From the NCBI GenBank assembly GCA_032622095.1, contig CP136062.1:142680351-142744350 (forward strand): a stretch of 64,000 bases of DNA. Reading direction: 5' to 3'. A program made the position numbers and the translations under genes. Of this stretch, positions 45,303 to 56,473 are shown piece by piece. This DNA is from Siphonodentalium dalli (taxonomy: Eukaryota; Mollusca; Scaphopoda; Gadilida; Siphonodentaliidae). The stretch's first letter is position 1; the number at the start of each line of letters is the position of its first letter. The notes beneath the pieces were generated by a model. The model had not been told where the DNA came from. It did no database searches and saw only the letters and a list, made by a program, of their open reading frames with translations.

Positions 45303-48086
45303 TTCTACAATCTAAACATCCCCAATATCACACTGAGGTCACTCACATTCGACTTCCTCGTAGTTCACAGACCTTTTAAAACGCGTTCAATGAATGCGGA
45401 CAGACGCTAGCAATCAGCTCGTTTATAACGACATTGATACCGCATGTCGTGATGATAATCAACGGTTATATAATGTCTACATCACACAAATAGTGCCCTC
45501 TTGGGCAAACATGGATTTTCTACTTCGTCTGCTGATTTTCAACCAATAGTATGTCGGTCGGTGCGGGAAACATTAAATTAAATTCTAAGTTGGTTCCCGA
45601 TTGGGACGATTAAGACCCGATACATATTTGAGTCGTGCCAAAAGCAATTTGAGCTGGTACTGATACGACGTCGCGTCGTTTGATCAGACTTTTTTGGGTT
45701 GTCTCAAATTAGCTACAGCTGAATATCGACTAAATAAACATTTTTCATCATTCTGGTCGATTGCCCACACGAAGCAGCAACACGCAACGTATATATATAC
45801 AACAACGTGTTGTGAACCGTAATGTTTTTGTCGTTGAATGGAAGTTAAATACATATTATGTACTTGTTCGGGTGCGTGAAAATGATAAGTTAGTATTCAA
45901 GCGCTATGGCAATTAGAGGAATGTAGCATTCCACTAACACCGCCGAAAATCTGAAGCAAATAGACCGTACCACTCCATAGAAACATCGTCTGAACTACGC
46001 TCAATTTTATATATTTACTACTCGATTCGGAACGCATCTATCGGCGATAAACCAACAAAAACGATTTCACCATCGAGAGTCGTTGCATTTAATTAATATA
46101 TTATAATGGCGGTGTGTTGTCAATTTAAATATAATATTTGTAAAAATAACTACTTTGAACAAGATTATTCTCCATTTCTATTTGATCACCCTACCGGAGT
46201 GTTTCACATCACTTTAAATAGCATATGGCGACATATCATTCACAATTATATATATACTGTAGCTCATGTCTTGATGAAAAACAATTTCATTTTTAAGAAT
46301 CACTTCTTCGGAGAAAACGCTCTTTAAAATATCTTCATTAAATAACGCTCTTTAAAATCACTTATTCGAAAAAGAAAAAAACGCGCTTTACAAGAAACGC
46401 TCTTTTAAAATGTTAACGGTGCCAGCAGACTGAGATCGGATCTCAAGCTATACAAATAAGATCTTGTTAGCGCCGTCAGTGCACAACATTTTAAGCAGAT
46501 TTACGCTGGTAGCGCATAAAATTGTAATTATCGGGTGATAGGTCTTTGCCACGACAAGACTTACTCAAGTCCAAGCTGCAAGATAGAGTTCAATCTCTAC
46601 GCTGGTCTGACCGCTGCCACCATGTATATTTTCGTAATTAAATCTGACATTTTTTATTTAAGTGTTTTATCAGTTACAACTCATTCTGGCTTGATCTAGC
46701 CAATTTTCAAATGAATATGAACAGTTCGGTTTCTAAGGATAATGCCAAATGAATTGTAACCGATACAAGTCTTAAAAAAAATAAATGATTTTCTCACATT
46801 ATATGTACATGAAGGCAGTGTTCAGTCAAGCATAGCAGGGGACTGGACAGTCATATAATTTAGACAAAAATTAATCCTTGCTTCTTCAGAATAACAATGA
46901 ACGTTCCTTGTTAGCGTACTCCAGGTACATCCGTTCTAACAAGTGAAAACGGGTGGAAAATTGATATTAATTTGGAATGATTTTCTTTAATACAGTCTGC
47001 CGTCTAGATCGGTATTTCGTGTATTTGTCGACCTATCTCATTCCCTTGCATATTACGTATACATATAAATTGAGGTTAAAATCAGCAATTTAATTGTATG
47101 TAAACCCCCTTTGTAGATCTGGCATACATACCGCTTGTAAGGCAACGTGCAGAATTTCAATTTTAATAGCACAACACGTTAATAGGTGATAGGTAGCAAA
47201 CCGCTTTCAAGTCATGACGTCATCCGGTAAGGTACAGTGAGATAACAAAAAGCTACAATGCAATAACAAAATCGTATTTCACTGTAGCTTAACTTACATA
47301 CAATGCGACGATTTACGTTTCGGTAATTTTTCGCTATATGTATTTTATAGGCAAGCATACCATAAATAACTTTATTTAACTTATTGAATATCGACCGAGT
47401 ACTCATGTATACCGAGAACAATAATGTTCATGTCAGATTTCCTGTTATAGCACCAAAGAAAAGTTAAACATTTCTATAACTGGTCGGCACTGATTTATGG
47501 GGCATAACGTGCGAGCAGTTCTTGTCGATAACAATGCAAGAAAAATGCAATACAATGTGGTGAATTAGACGTTGGGCGCGATAAAACTGTCTGGGAATCT
47601 GGTTAGTTGTTTACGAAAAACAGCGAAAAAAGCAACTATTCGATACGTTCAAGGGGTCTCTCCCTTTTCAAGCATCAGTAGTGGTTTCTATGCAGGAAGA
47701 ACGATAATCGCATGTATCAGTGAAGCTGGTGAAGTGGTTTAGTAGAACCAAAAATAATCTCATTCTTAATAGGTCAGCTATTCTGATCGAATAAGACATG
47801 CATATATATGTAACACACGCCATTCTTGGGCAGACATGCATTTACAAAGATTGCATGTGTTGATTAAAATCTGTATGGATATTTCGAGTGCATGCTCGTG
47901 AATGTTTAAGGGAGACGAAATTATGGCGTGAGAATAACGTAGTTACATAATTATTGTTTTAGTCAACCTAAAGGTCAAGGTCAAGTAACACGTATTGATT
48001 TGGGCTTCTAAAATGCACAAAAACACTATTCCGGCGACTACAAACCGTATGATGAAACATACAGGTGCAACAACAAATAATGGTAT
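45303..48086. other. No gene seen downstream of the receptor
   Basis: AT-rich. The only pattern is four loose copies of AACGCTCTTTAAAAT at 46313-46420. No frame resembles a protein family. Confidence 0.45.
46313..46420. repeat. Short AACGCTCTTTAAAAT repeats
   Basis: Near-copies at about 46315, 46345 and 46397, with a GCGCTTTAC variant between them. Confidence 0.6.
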
Positions 48087-48092
48087 TTTATT
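48087..48092 (-). terminator. Candidate polyadenylation signal
   Basis: The minus strand reads AATAAA about 300 bp beyond the receptor stop codon. It is the right kind of hexamer at a plausible 3'-UTR distance; use is not shown. Confidence 0.3.
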
Positions 48093-48395
48093 CATGGATA
48101 GATTAACCATGACGAGAGCATCAAGTATGTCTTTCAGTTGCTTCAGGTTTTGCGAAATCAACGTATCTTCAATATAATCGAGAGAACAGTATACCATTCA
48201 ACGTCAGGGTAATCAATCGCAATGGTATTCGGTAATTGTTGTATGGTTACAAATATACGAATGTAAAGAAATGTATCTTGTAGAATAGCGCCATTAAAAA
48301 TACGTTACTTGACCTTGACCTTTAGATTTACATACCGCAGTGATGGAGTAGTATTTACTTACTAAAGCCGTCACTAGCGGTGATATGGTTAGTGA

Positions 48396-49466
48396 TTAAA
48401 AATCAGACACCTGCGTAACAGCTGTCATGTCTTCTCTGTAGTCTTTTACTCCACTGCATGGTCGGCACATGAATATACGCCGGAAAGCGTTCTTGAACGT
48501 ACGGTTGAAGAAGTAATACAGGAACGGATTCATCATCGAATTCAAGTAGCCAAGCCATAGCACAATTTTCCAGGGCAATTCCGGAATTTTATATCCTAAC
48601 AACGGGTCAATTATGTTTATAAAAAAGAAAGGAAACCAACACACACAGAAGCATCCCATGATGATTCCCAGAGTTTTTGCTGCTTTAGTCTCTTGACGGA
48701 ATTTTCCTTTATGTTTCTCATGGTGCGCAGCTTGCTCCAAGCTGCGAATTTGTATTGCCGTCGCTCGGGCCACTTTGTATATCTTCATATTGCAAATTAT
48801 CATGAATATTGTTGGGATATAGAACGCTATTGCCGAGCAAATTATAGAGTATGGTATGTTGACGACGAACACACAGACATTTGCTTCTGGTGGGAATGCA
48901 CAGTTATAGAAATCTTCTATCCCAAACAAGTTCCACTTGTTCATAATTGGCAAGAACGAGATGAATATTGGAGTTACCCAGCAGAAGGTTAACATCACTC
49001 CCACTATTTTGTGGTTCATGCGTTCGTGATAAAATGGACGACATATGGCAAGGTAGCGATCGATGGCAAGACATGACAGATGCATGATTGAGTTTGTGGT
49101 GGACATGACGTCCAGACTGGCGGAAATTAAGCACCAAGTTTCACCGAGGAGCCATTCCCCGGCGGTAAGTTCCGAGTATATGGCAAAAGGCATGACGAGA
49201 AATGCCACCATGAAATCCGCACATGCTAAAGACACAATGAAGAAGTTCGTGGTCGTCCGAAGTCGCCGATGAATAAGGACGGCTATTATTACAATACTGT
49301 TTCCAAATATAGTGACCAATGGGAACATGAGAAGCAGCACACCGAGAACATGTCGAAAAGAAGCAAAGTCCTCGTTGTGACTGGAAGGTTCTGGTTGCGG
49401 TCCCAAGATGGTTTCACACAGCGACGGGGCAGCATTACTACTGTCATTTCCGTTGCTAGTATTCAT
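48396..49466 (-). CDS. 5-HT4-like biogenic amine G protein-coupled receptor
   Basis: An intact, intronless 356-residue class A GPCR of the plasma membrane, predicted to bind an amine and signal through G proteins. The N-terminus has two N-glycosylation sequons (Asn2, Asn8). Landmarks: GN in TM1 (55-56), LACAD in TM2 (Asp84 = 2.50), ECL1 Cys112 pairing with ECL2 Cys189, TM3 Asp119 (3.32, the amine-binding aspartate), DRY 136-138, TM4 Trp163, TM5 CSAIAFYIP (210-218), TM6 FCVCWFPFF (Trp277 = 6.48), Asn284 (6.55), and NPFLY 313-317. Cys5.42, Ser5.43 and Ala5.46, and the KAAKTLxIIMGCFCxCW stretch, match the 5-HT4 receptor pattern; a trace-amine-like receptor is the alternative. ICL3 is short (about 30 residues). 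C334 and C337 may be palmitoylated. The start is the only Met before TM1. Ligand and coupling are inferences. Confidence 0.95.
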   Translation of the reverse strand: MNTSNGNDSSNAAPSLCETILGPQPEPSSHNEDFASFRHVLGVLLLMFPLVTIFGNSIVIIAVLIHRRLRTTTNFFIVSLACADFMVAFLVMPFAIYSELTAGEWLLGETWCLISASLDVMSTTNSIMHLSCLAIDRYLAICRPFYHERMNHKIVGVMLTFCWVTPIFISFLPIMNKWNLFGIEDFYNCAFPPEANVCVFVVNIPYSIICSAIAFYIPTIFMIICNMKIYKVARATAIQIRSLEQAAHHEKHKGKFRQETKAAKTLGIIMGCFCVCWFPFFFINIIDPLLGYKIPELPWKIVLWLGYLNSMMNPFLYYFFNRTFKNAFRRIFMCRPCSGVKDYREDMTAVTQVSDF

Positions 49467-49606
49467 GGTGTCAAACTATATATCCAGAGAAATTTCAAAC
49501 AAATTGTTCAAATGGAATTAGCCGCAATCAGCAAAAACAACCATAGTTCCTTCTGCTTGGTCCAATGATTGCTTGTTGTGGTTATCGTGTCAACCGATTC
49601 TTCTAC

Positions 49607-49620
49607 CTGAAAGTAGAGAA
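49607..49620 (-). promoter_or_regulatory. Candidate 3' splice acceptor in the receptor 5' UTR
   Basis: The minus strand reads TTCTCTACTTTCAG, a pyrimidine-rich acceptor, about 140 bp upstream of the receptor ATG. A 5'-UTR intron is common for single-coding-exon GPCRs. There is no transcript evidence. Confidence 0.3.
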
Positions 49621-49711
49621 GAGTTTAATTTTAACAATTATTCACAAGAACACGTTCATGCGAGTAGAGAAATACCGCATTGATAAATGTTCGTATATAT
49701 ATATATTAATT

Positions 49712-49907
49712 CCCTAAATAATCGACTCCTTAACCACATCAGAATTATGGATAGCTTTTCAGGATTTATTCGGGAATATGGCTTGTTTGCATTCATCGAA
49801 AAGTTCTCGATGAGAGCTTTCCGATGAATGGCAACAAGCCATATTCCGACTAAATCCTGAAAAGTTACCCATAATTCTGCTGTGGTTAAGGAGTCGATTA
49901 TTTAGGG
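49712..49907. mobile_element. 196-bp palindromic MITE upstream of the receptor
   Basis: The arms of about 90 bp, CCCTAAATAATCGACTCCTT ... ATTCATCG, fold on CGATGAAT ... AAGGAGTCGATTATTTAGGG around a short loop near 49803-49815. TA next to both ends (TAATTCCC / GGGCATTA) would fit a TA-targeting Tc1/mariner-type MITE. It lies about 245 bp 5' of the receptor start codon. Confidence 0.85.
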
Positions 49908-49974
49908 CATTACTGTATAGTTCCATGCTCGACAGTATACTGATACGATACGCCAGTCGTTTCACCCAACACGC

Positions 49975-50303
49975 GTCACTGTTGCTGAAGGGGTCACTCT
50001 CACCTATAAAGTGCTGAAGGCTACACAGGTTTTGAAAATCTGATGAAGGCTACACAGGGTTTGTTATCGGCACTAACGCAGTTACTTCAACTGTGTTCCA
50101 GAAAGTCTGGCGCGGCGGCGCCCATCAACCGTTTGTTGTCGGTTCATTTTAATGTTCATTGAACGTAGATAACAGAGTCGAAAACTAAACATCATTTTGA
50201 ACAAGATTTCAAAACCTCTGTATCCTTCAGCAGATTTCCAAGACATGTGTATACCCTTCAGCCTTGTTTTGTGGTGAGAGTGACCCCTTCATGGTCACTG
50301 TTA
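49975..50303. mobile_element. Small inverted-repeat element
   Basis: TGAAGGGGTCACTCTCACC at 49986-50004 is perfectly inverted at 50273-50291. The outer GTCACTG/CAGTGAC and inner words (GCTGAAGG, ACA.AGGTTTTGAAA, AAATCTG) also pair. A 34-bp GATGAAGGCTACACAGG-type direct repeat is internal. Non-coding. Confidence 0.7.
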
Positions 50304-50383
50304 TATACACACGCATGTAGTACTTATCGTGCTAAGATCTTATAACCATGATGTATGACACATCAAACTAGTTTTCGTGATTT

Positions 50384-50930
50384 ATTATACACCCCCCGCA
50401 ACAAAGTTGTGTGGGGGGGGGGTATACTGGAATCAGCTTGTCCGTCCGTCCGTGGACAGAAATTTGTCCGGAGTTTTTCTCAGTCGTTTTTTGATAATTT
50501 TCCATGGGAACTGCGATTATGATGTCAGTTGGACTTTTTTGGGTGGAGTTACACCTCTTTTTCGACTTAGAAAATGTTTGCAACATGCATAATTTTGTCC
50601 GAGCTTTTATTCCTACATTTTAAGGTCAATGTTTTTGAAACTTGGCACAGACATTTAGTATCATTGGAACCTGTGCACTTGCTATTATGACAACTTTTTC
50701 GACTTAGAAAATTTTCGCAATATGCATAATTTTGTCTGAGCTTTTATTCCTACATTTTTCTGTTAATAGGTTTATGTTTAGCATTAGGGACTAGGGTTGT
50801 GCACCTGCACTGGGAATCTGTTATTTTATTAGTTTAACTTAATGTTTACTGACATGTGAAACATCTTAGTGTTTTAAAAATACGGGGGGGGGGTATCGTT
50901 AGCCCCATTGGGACAGTCACACCTCTAGTT
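50384..50930. mobile_element. G-tract-bounded interspersed repeat
   Basis: It opens with ATACACCCCCCGCAACAAAG then a G run and TATACTGGAATCAGC, GTCCGTCCGTCCGTGGACAG, and closes with a G run, TATCGTTAGCCCCATTGGGA and CAGTCACACCTCTAGTT. An internal ~137-bp spaced duplication carries TTTTTCGACTTAGAAAAT and GCTTTTATTCCTACATTTT twice. I recognise the style as a dispersed repeat, not a family with a known name. Confidence 0.5.
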
Positions 50931-51284
50931 AAAATAAACACATTGGGTAGTATTCGCTTTGAGCTGACGTGATTTAAGTTTAAAAAAGAGAATAGCGGAC
51001 AAACTTGCCCAAAGTAGTCATTATCGTAAACTTTATTATTAAGTAGGATGAAAATAGTGTCATTTTGATAAGGGTATTATATGCAGACCTGTGACTCTCA
51101 GTGGAAGTCATTACCGTATGTTTATCGGACATTCGTTCGTCCCGAATAAGGAAGTAAATATTTTCATTTGTGTGTTCGCTGAAATGGTACAGTTGGTGTG
51201 GTTCGAATTTTCGACAACTTTAAATAGTTAATCGAAGCTTGTTGATTTGGTTTGTTACGTACAAAACACGGTGATTGAACATGC

Positions 51285-52660
51285 CGGGGACATGTCTCTA
51301 TTCCGAAGGTTCGCTATTCCAAAGGTTCACTATTCCGAAGGTTCTCTATTCCGGAGGTTCTCTATTCCGAAGGTTTACTATTCAGAAGGTTCGCTTTTCC
51401 GAAGATCTCTATTCCGAAGGTTCGCTATTCCGATGGTTTTTGTTATTTAAAGGTTAATTCTACATTCTATAGTATTCAGAATGTTCTTTATCACGACGAC
51501 TCTTTTTTATGAAGGAAATAACTTAAAACATTAAAACAATAAATGTGATTCCTTTTTCGTGGGTTTTCTTGAGATTTAATGTCATTACATATGATGACGT
51601 TATACCTTAATAATCTTAGAGGCAAGTATACACCAACTAAAAGCGCATTATAACGCTTAATGAATACGGGAGCGCCATAACATACTGCGCACAGAATATC
51701 GCTGAATAGACGGGTATGCAATGAACTTAACTGCAATTGTGACTTTGTATTGACTTTGAACGCCCACTTAATTTTCGATTCACCGATATTTTTTTATATT
51801 GCCTTGATATACGGTTTTAATAACAATCTATCAGCTGAATCTATGCCATAAAATATGATTAAAGTACTATAATTCATCACCATTTGAGAATCGTCTGTGT
51901 CTCAGAAGGTGCCCATATAGAGTAATAGAAAATAGCTGAAATCATAAAAAGATCCCCCGTTATGGCTCCCACAATGCAATAGAATTCAAACTAAAATGTA
52001 TTCTCAATGGAATGGGAATAACTCCATCTTTAAAATATAGAGTTATTCCCCTCCATTGAAATTAAATCACTTTGCGCAACAAAACCAGATGAAACTTAAG
52101 CACAAAAACACGTCAGTAACTCAATAAAAACAACATGTTCACAGTTTATTACACCGGATAAGTTGATAATACAATGTTTTTGGAGCTTCCTGTTTCAACT
52201 GGTATATAATATGGCATATATTTTATATATGTGATCTGGGAGTTCGAAAATTAAGTGGGCCCTTATTGTTGATGTTTCTTTCAAATAAAAATTGCCAGTT
52301 CGGACAGACTGTATAGATACATGTAGTTTATTTCAGTCAACGTGTTTTCAACTTTCCATAATAAACGATAAACTGATACTGTCTTATTGCTATTAATAAC
52401 CGACATATGGGACAATTTGGGAATTAATATGGGGGTGTATACATGTATTATATGTGAATATTTTTGGTTTTTGTGGGGGGGGGGGCGTGCAAATTTAATT
52501 AATTTCTGGTTAAATAGGCCCAGAATAGAAAACCATCGGAATAGCGAACCTTCGGAATAGTGAACCTTCGGAATAGAGAACCTTCGGAATAATGAACCTT
52601 TGGAATAACGAACCTTCGGAATAATGAACCTTCGGAATAGAGAACCCTACCCGAACATGC
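51285..52660. mobile_element. FB-like element: TIRs made of a 16-bp minisatellite
   Basis: The left arm (51297-51440) is about nine units of TTCCGAAGGTTCGCTA type. The right arm (52530-52646) is about seven units of the same repeat inverted (GGAATAGCGAACCTTC). Both arms end on the inner side with the same variant, TTCGCTATTCCGATGGTTTT. Outside them, ACATGCC words occur on both sides. The 1.09-kb loop holds a second perfect 17-bp inverted pair, GCCCACTTAATTTTCGA at 51762-51778 and its complement at 52244-52260. TIRs composed of short tandem repeats are the classic design of Drosophila FB elements. Non-coding. Confidence 0.75.
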
Positions 52661-54023
52661 CATGTTTGTGATTAACTGAAAATGTAAATCAGAAGTCGCG
52701 GGGGCTGAATATATGATGTTGAACACGAACACTTCCTATTCTGCGAATAGAAAAATCTAATTTCCGTCCAGGATAATCTTCGAATCCAATTATTGCTGCC
52801 GACATACAATATTCTCATTTCCTCGGTGTATGTGTACGCATCTGTGCGCGATTTCAGACTCCCATTACATCAGGGATATCGTAAGCTTAAGCCTGAAGCC
52901 ACGACAATGGACAAGCTCTCACACCGTTGCATTCGTTCCATGCACGCTTATGATATACCAAAGTTCTGTGAGTTTGGTAGATTCGGGAAAACGATTGTTC
53001 AATGCTAATTTAATACGACTCAAAATACAAACGCTGCAATGGTCGATTTGGAATGTGGCCGTCGATTAAAGTTATCAGAATCTCTACATTTCAGTGGTCT
53101 GAACTCGGTGCTCGAATCACGTGTTGGTGGTCTACCAATCACAAAGACACAAGAACATGGATTCGAATACACCGATTATTCCAACACCGAAACAGGTATG
53201 CGAACAACGTGACGTATTGTTCGCATGTTGCAGTTATCATTCCAAATACACGGAACGTGAGAATTTCAAACCAGGAGCGTGACCGTCACGATGTCATGGT
53301 CTGTTCTCAGTGAAAATCACGCCTCGTTTCATGGACGCCGAATAAGTCGGCGTGGAGTTGTGTACATGTATATTATAGAATCAGAGTTATTGTGTGTTTG
53401 CGAGCGGAAAAGAGAAGCAAGATGGGGTCCGTGCTGATTATTCCAACACTAAGAACAAATCAAGAACAGACCAGGAACGAGGTTAGGATTCTCACTCGTC
53501 AGTTTTCTTGGAATGAGAACCCTACCAGCGAGCATGATGTCAACTGTGTTCCCGGGCAAGCTCGCAGTATTCGAATTGCCGCGAATAACCATGCATCATT
53601 ATCAACGGTTCGGCCATTTCCGCTTCCGAATGGAAATAACCTCTCTCATAATAAGACATAATATTCGCGTAATTCTACAACACACGCCCCTGGTAATAAG
53701 GTAATGAATGACCTTGTCTTGTTATTATAATATAGCGCAATTTGGGAGAATGCAGAGGTTTGTAACAGATAAATAAATAAATAGTTAAATAAATAGCAAT
53801 AACTGAATAGTCATAAATAACCAAAAAAATAAATAATTAGTTCCAGTTCAACAGACGAATTTCCAGGTAGTATCCCCTAGTTAATCACGTGATTGAATTA
53901 GTCCGGCAGATATCGTGTCTATTTATGGAAGAAGTTATTTCCATGATAAAGCGGAAATGGCAGAGTCGTTAAGATTGACATTGGGTTGGAATACACGCAT
54001 ATATACGAGATTGTCACGGGATA
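52661..54023. other. No gene seen
   Basis: Frames at 52793-53661 show no domain. A (AAAT)n-like stretch (ATAAATAAATAAATAG) lies at about 53770-53840. Confidence 0.45.
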
Positions 54024-54027
54024 TGAA

Positions 54028-54490
54028 CCATTTCAGTGCCAGGTCCGAGTTTTGTATCAACCCATATACCCTGTGCCAATGCATTATCTTATATATGCGA
54101 GTCGACCATAGGTCGCCTCGCACATATAAGAGAATGCATTGGCCTAACAATTTTTCATCATTTGTTATTATTTTTTACAATTTTTTACAATTTTAATAAT
54201 TTTTTCTTATATTCTTTAACATACTTATTTTGTAGGTTTAGTGCCAGGGAATCTTACGTTTTTCACGGGCATCAAAATTATTACTATGAATATTTGGTGA
54301 TAGTTTTGAGTTATAACATGCCCCTAAGGTTTTATCCAGTTTGTTTTTAAATTCGCTATAGCATGCTTAAGCTTACCCAAACAAAATTTCAACCCAAACA
54401 AAATCTAAAAAACAAATTTTTATTTTTTTAGGGCCGATTTTACATACCGTAAATTAGGGCCGATGAGATCGGCCCCTGGCACTGAAAGGG
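54028..54490. mobile_element. 463-bp TTAA-type (piggyBac-like) MITE
   Basis: The right end reads CCTGGCACTGAAAGGG|TTAA and the left end TGAA|CCATTTCAGTGCCAGG. The right TTAA is intact and the left has decayed to TGAA. The TIR core is TTTCAGTGCCAGG. A GGGCCGATGAGATCGGCCC palindrome lies near the right end, and a large hairpin lies at 54075-54143. No coding frame. The family differs in its ends from 4828-5296. Confidence 0.8.
54075..54143. repeat. ~30-bp-arm hairpin shared between two MITE families
   Basis: GCCAATGCATTATCTTATAT ATGCGAG pairs with CTCGCACATATAAGAGAATG CATTGGC. The same hairpin and the following TAACAATTTTT AT-rich stretch occur at 4323-4391 (and partly at 4068-4115) inside the TGTGACCC-ended MITE. 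Confidence 0.9.
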
Positions 54491-54494
54491 TTAA

Positions 54495-56060
54495 TACCAT
54501 AGATCACTTTAATATTATGGGATAACATTAAATTTGCAACACACGGAATACCGGTATATGTTACGATCGTTCCTTCCACACTAAACATGAGCGAATTGAA
54601 ATTCACTCAGTTTAATAGGTGCTTTAGGGTGGTTCTGGGAGTTTTAACTTCATGCTTCAATAAAAAGCCACATCAATCAATCCGAAATGTGTCCCCGATT
54701 ATTGTGAAATTAAATAGAGCCAGTTTGTTAGGGAACCAATTTCCGACCAGAGAACTCCCCGGGGAGTTTTGATTTAACATTGCAGGTCTGGATTGAAAGT
54801 TTGAAATTGGTAGAATAGATCATTGAAGAGCACAACTGATGTAGCTCAGTACACGATTTATCGGGTTATAGGGGTCTGAAAAAAATATAGAAAAATAAGT
54901 ATCTGGACAGCATAACAACCAATGTAGTCTGTGATAAATGTGTGACATTGCTGGTTTGAAGGTTTAATCATTTTACAAAAATGGGAAAGTTAAAAAAATT
55001 TTTTTTTGGATACGTAACCTGATTTTCGTATTCAGTGGAGGCTATGTGTGTTTCGTTAGAGGAAATATCCCGATTCCCCTCCCCTGATTTCTGTCATCTG
55101 CGCTTGCAAAAACTTTACAAACACGAATAATGATACATTGCAATAAATTAATTTTCATAATGAAGAACGAAGACAAAATAATGCTAAATTCCGTGCAACA
55201 TGATCCGGGTTATTCTTCCGAAGGGGCACAAATCGATATATGGGGAAATTTATCGAAAATTTGTGTTTACACAGTATAACCAAGAAACATGCACTTAATT
55301 ACGTATAATATACGCTTGTTGAATGGTGTACATGTGTGCATTATTATGTTTATTTTATTTTGTAACTTATCGTGTGCAGTGAAACCTCTCCAAACCGGAC
55401 CCTCTACAATCCGAACCCCTCTCCATTCCGAACGAATTGTTACGTTTGACTTCATCGATGTAAGGTATGTTTGTAAAGATGTCTTTATTTGAGTTACTGG
55501 ATAGGGATTTGGGGTTTTTTATTATCAAAACACGTCACAGGTAGAGTGTCCCATATAGACTGCTCAACGTTTTCAAAAACATTCTCGAGAAGTGTCTACA
55601 GTGAAAGTTTTGCTGAATGAAACTTAAGTATACCTTGACATTCCAAATGCGCTCGACTAAGATTGTGTTTTTCTCGAGAACTGATGCCTGAATTTTCTCT
55701 GAACTCCTGCCACAGCATTAATTAGCCATTGCCTATCATATACGTCTTCCATTGGTTGGCATAACTTCTAAATTGACTACTTTTAACTAATTATAGACTA
55801 GCACTTGTATGGAAAACTCTAACTGTTATAGCCCGATGTGCGGTTTACTGACGCCCGCACCAGGGTTTACTGCCCGCAGCGGGGATTATATGATGACCAG
55901 CGTGGTTATGTTATCCAATATGCTACTGTCTGGATCATCGCACAGATTCGGTGTCGGTTACGGTGTTTGATGGTTTGATGTATTGGGAGTCTATTGTAGT
56001 TCAGTCGTTAGTCCATATTACTACGTTATCAATTTTACGAGTGAAGGAAACACCGCGCAT
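54495..56060. other. No gene seen
   Basis: A tract at 55377-55436 (CAGTGAAACCTCTCCAAACC, GGACCCTCTAC, CCGAACCCCTCTCCATTCCG) has an internal ~24-bp periodicity and resembles the ends of pogo/Tigger-type elements, but no opposite end was found. Nothing else is supported. Confidence 0.4.
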
Positions 56061-56064
56061 ATAT

Positions 56065-56135
56065 AGTTAATTTCAGACTACAGAAAGTAGAAACCACGGA
56101 AAGCGACTGACAAACTTTCCCAGATACACAATCTG
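56065..56135. repeat. ~70-bp direct repeat, left copy
   Basis: TAATTTCAGAC..., GAAAGCGACTGACAAACTTT and CCCAGATACACAATCTG are repeated at 56396-56464 in the same orientation, flanking the palindromic MITE at 56150-56339. Confidence 0.9.
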
Positions 56136-56149
56136 TTATATTCGCTTTG

Positions 56150-56339
56150 TCACAGATATGGAACACAATTGGTTTTGATAAAAACCAAATCATCAAAAGC
56201 AATTTTAGTTTTGGAACCCAATTGGTTTTTATCAAAACCAAATCATCAAAACCAATTATTTTATTTTGACGATTTGGTTTTGATCAAAACCACATATTTT
56301 TGGTTTTGATCAGAATCAAATTGGGTTCCATATCTGTGA
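56150..56339. mobile_element. 190-bp palindromic MITE
   Basis: The ends TCACAGATATGGAACACAAT and ATTGGGTTCCATATCTGTGA are inverted. The interior is a series of GGTTTTGATCAAAACC and ACCAAATCATCAAAA palindromic words, so the whole unit can fold in several registers. Confidence 0.85.
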
Positions 56340-56395
56340 TAAGGTTCAAAACCCATTTTGGTTTCGTGTGAAATCAAATGTTTTAAGAGTGTATG

Positions 56396-56464
56396 GATAA
56401 TTTCAGACCACTGAACGTAGACACCCCGAAAGCGACTGACAAACTTTCCCAGATACACAATCTG
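56396..56464. repeat. ~70-bp direct repeat, right copy
   Basis: Partner of 56065-56135. The 3' half (GAAAGCGACTGACAAACTTT onward) is identical. Confidence 0.9.
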
Positions 56465-56473
56465 GTTATCTTT

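Noticed and set aside
48693-49568. Frames of 69-99 codons on the plus strand over the receptor
   Set aside because: Antisense shadows of the GPCR coding sequence.
51247-52732. SEGSLFRRFTIPKV-type repeat peptides
   Set aside because: Translations of the 16-bp minisatellite in the TIRs of the FB-like element.
55377-55436. pogo/Tigger-type terminal repeat
   Set aside because: CAGTGAAACCTC-like start, but no TA before it and no matching opposite terminus within reach.
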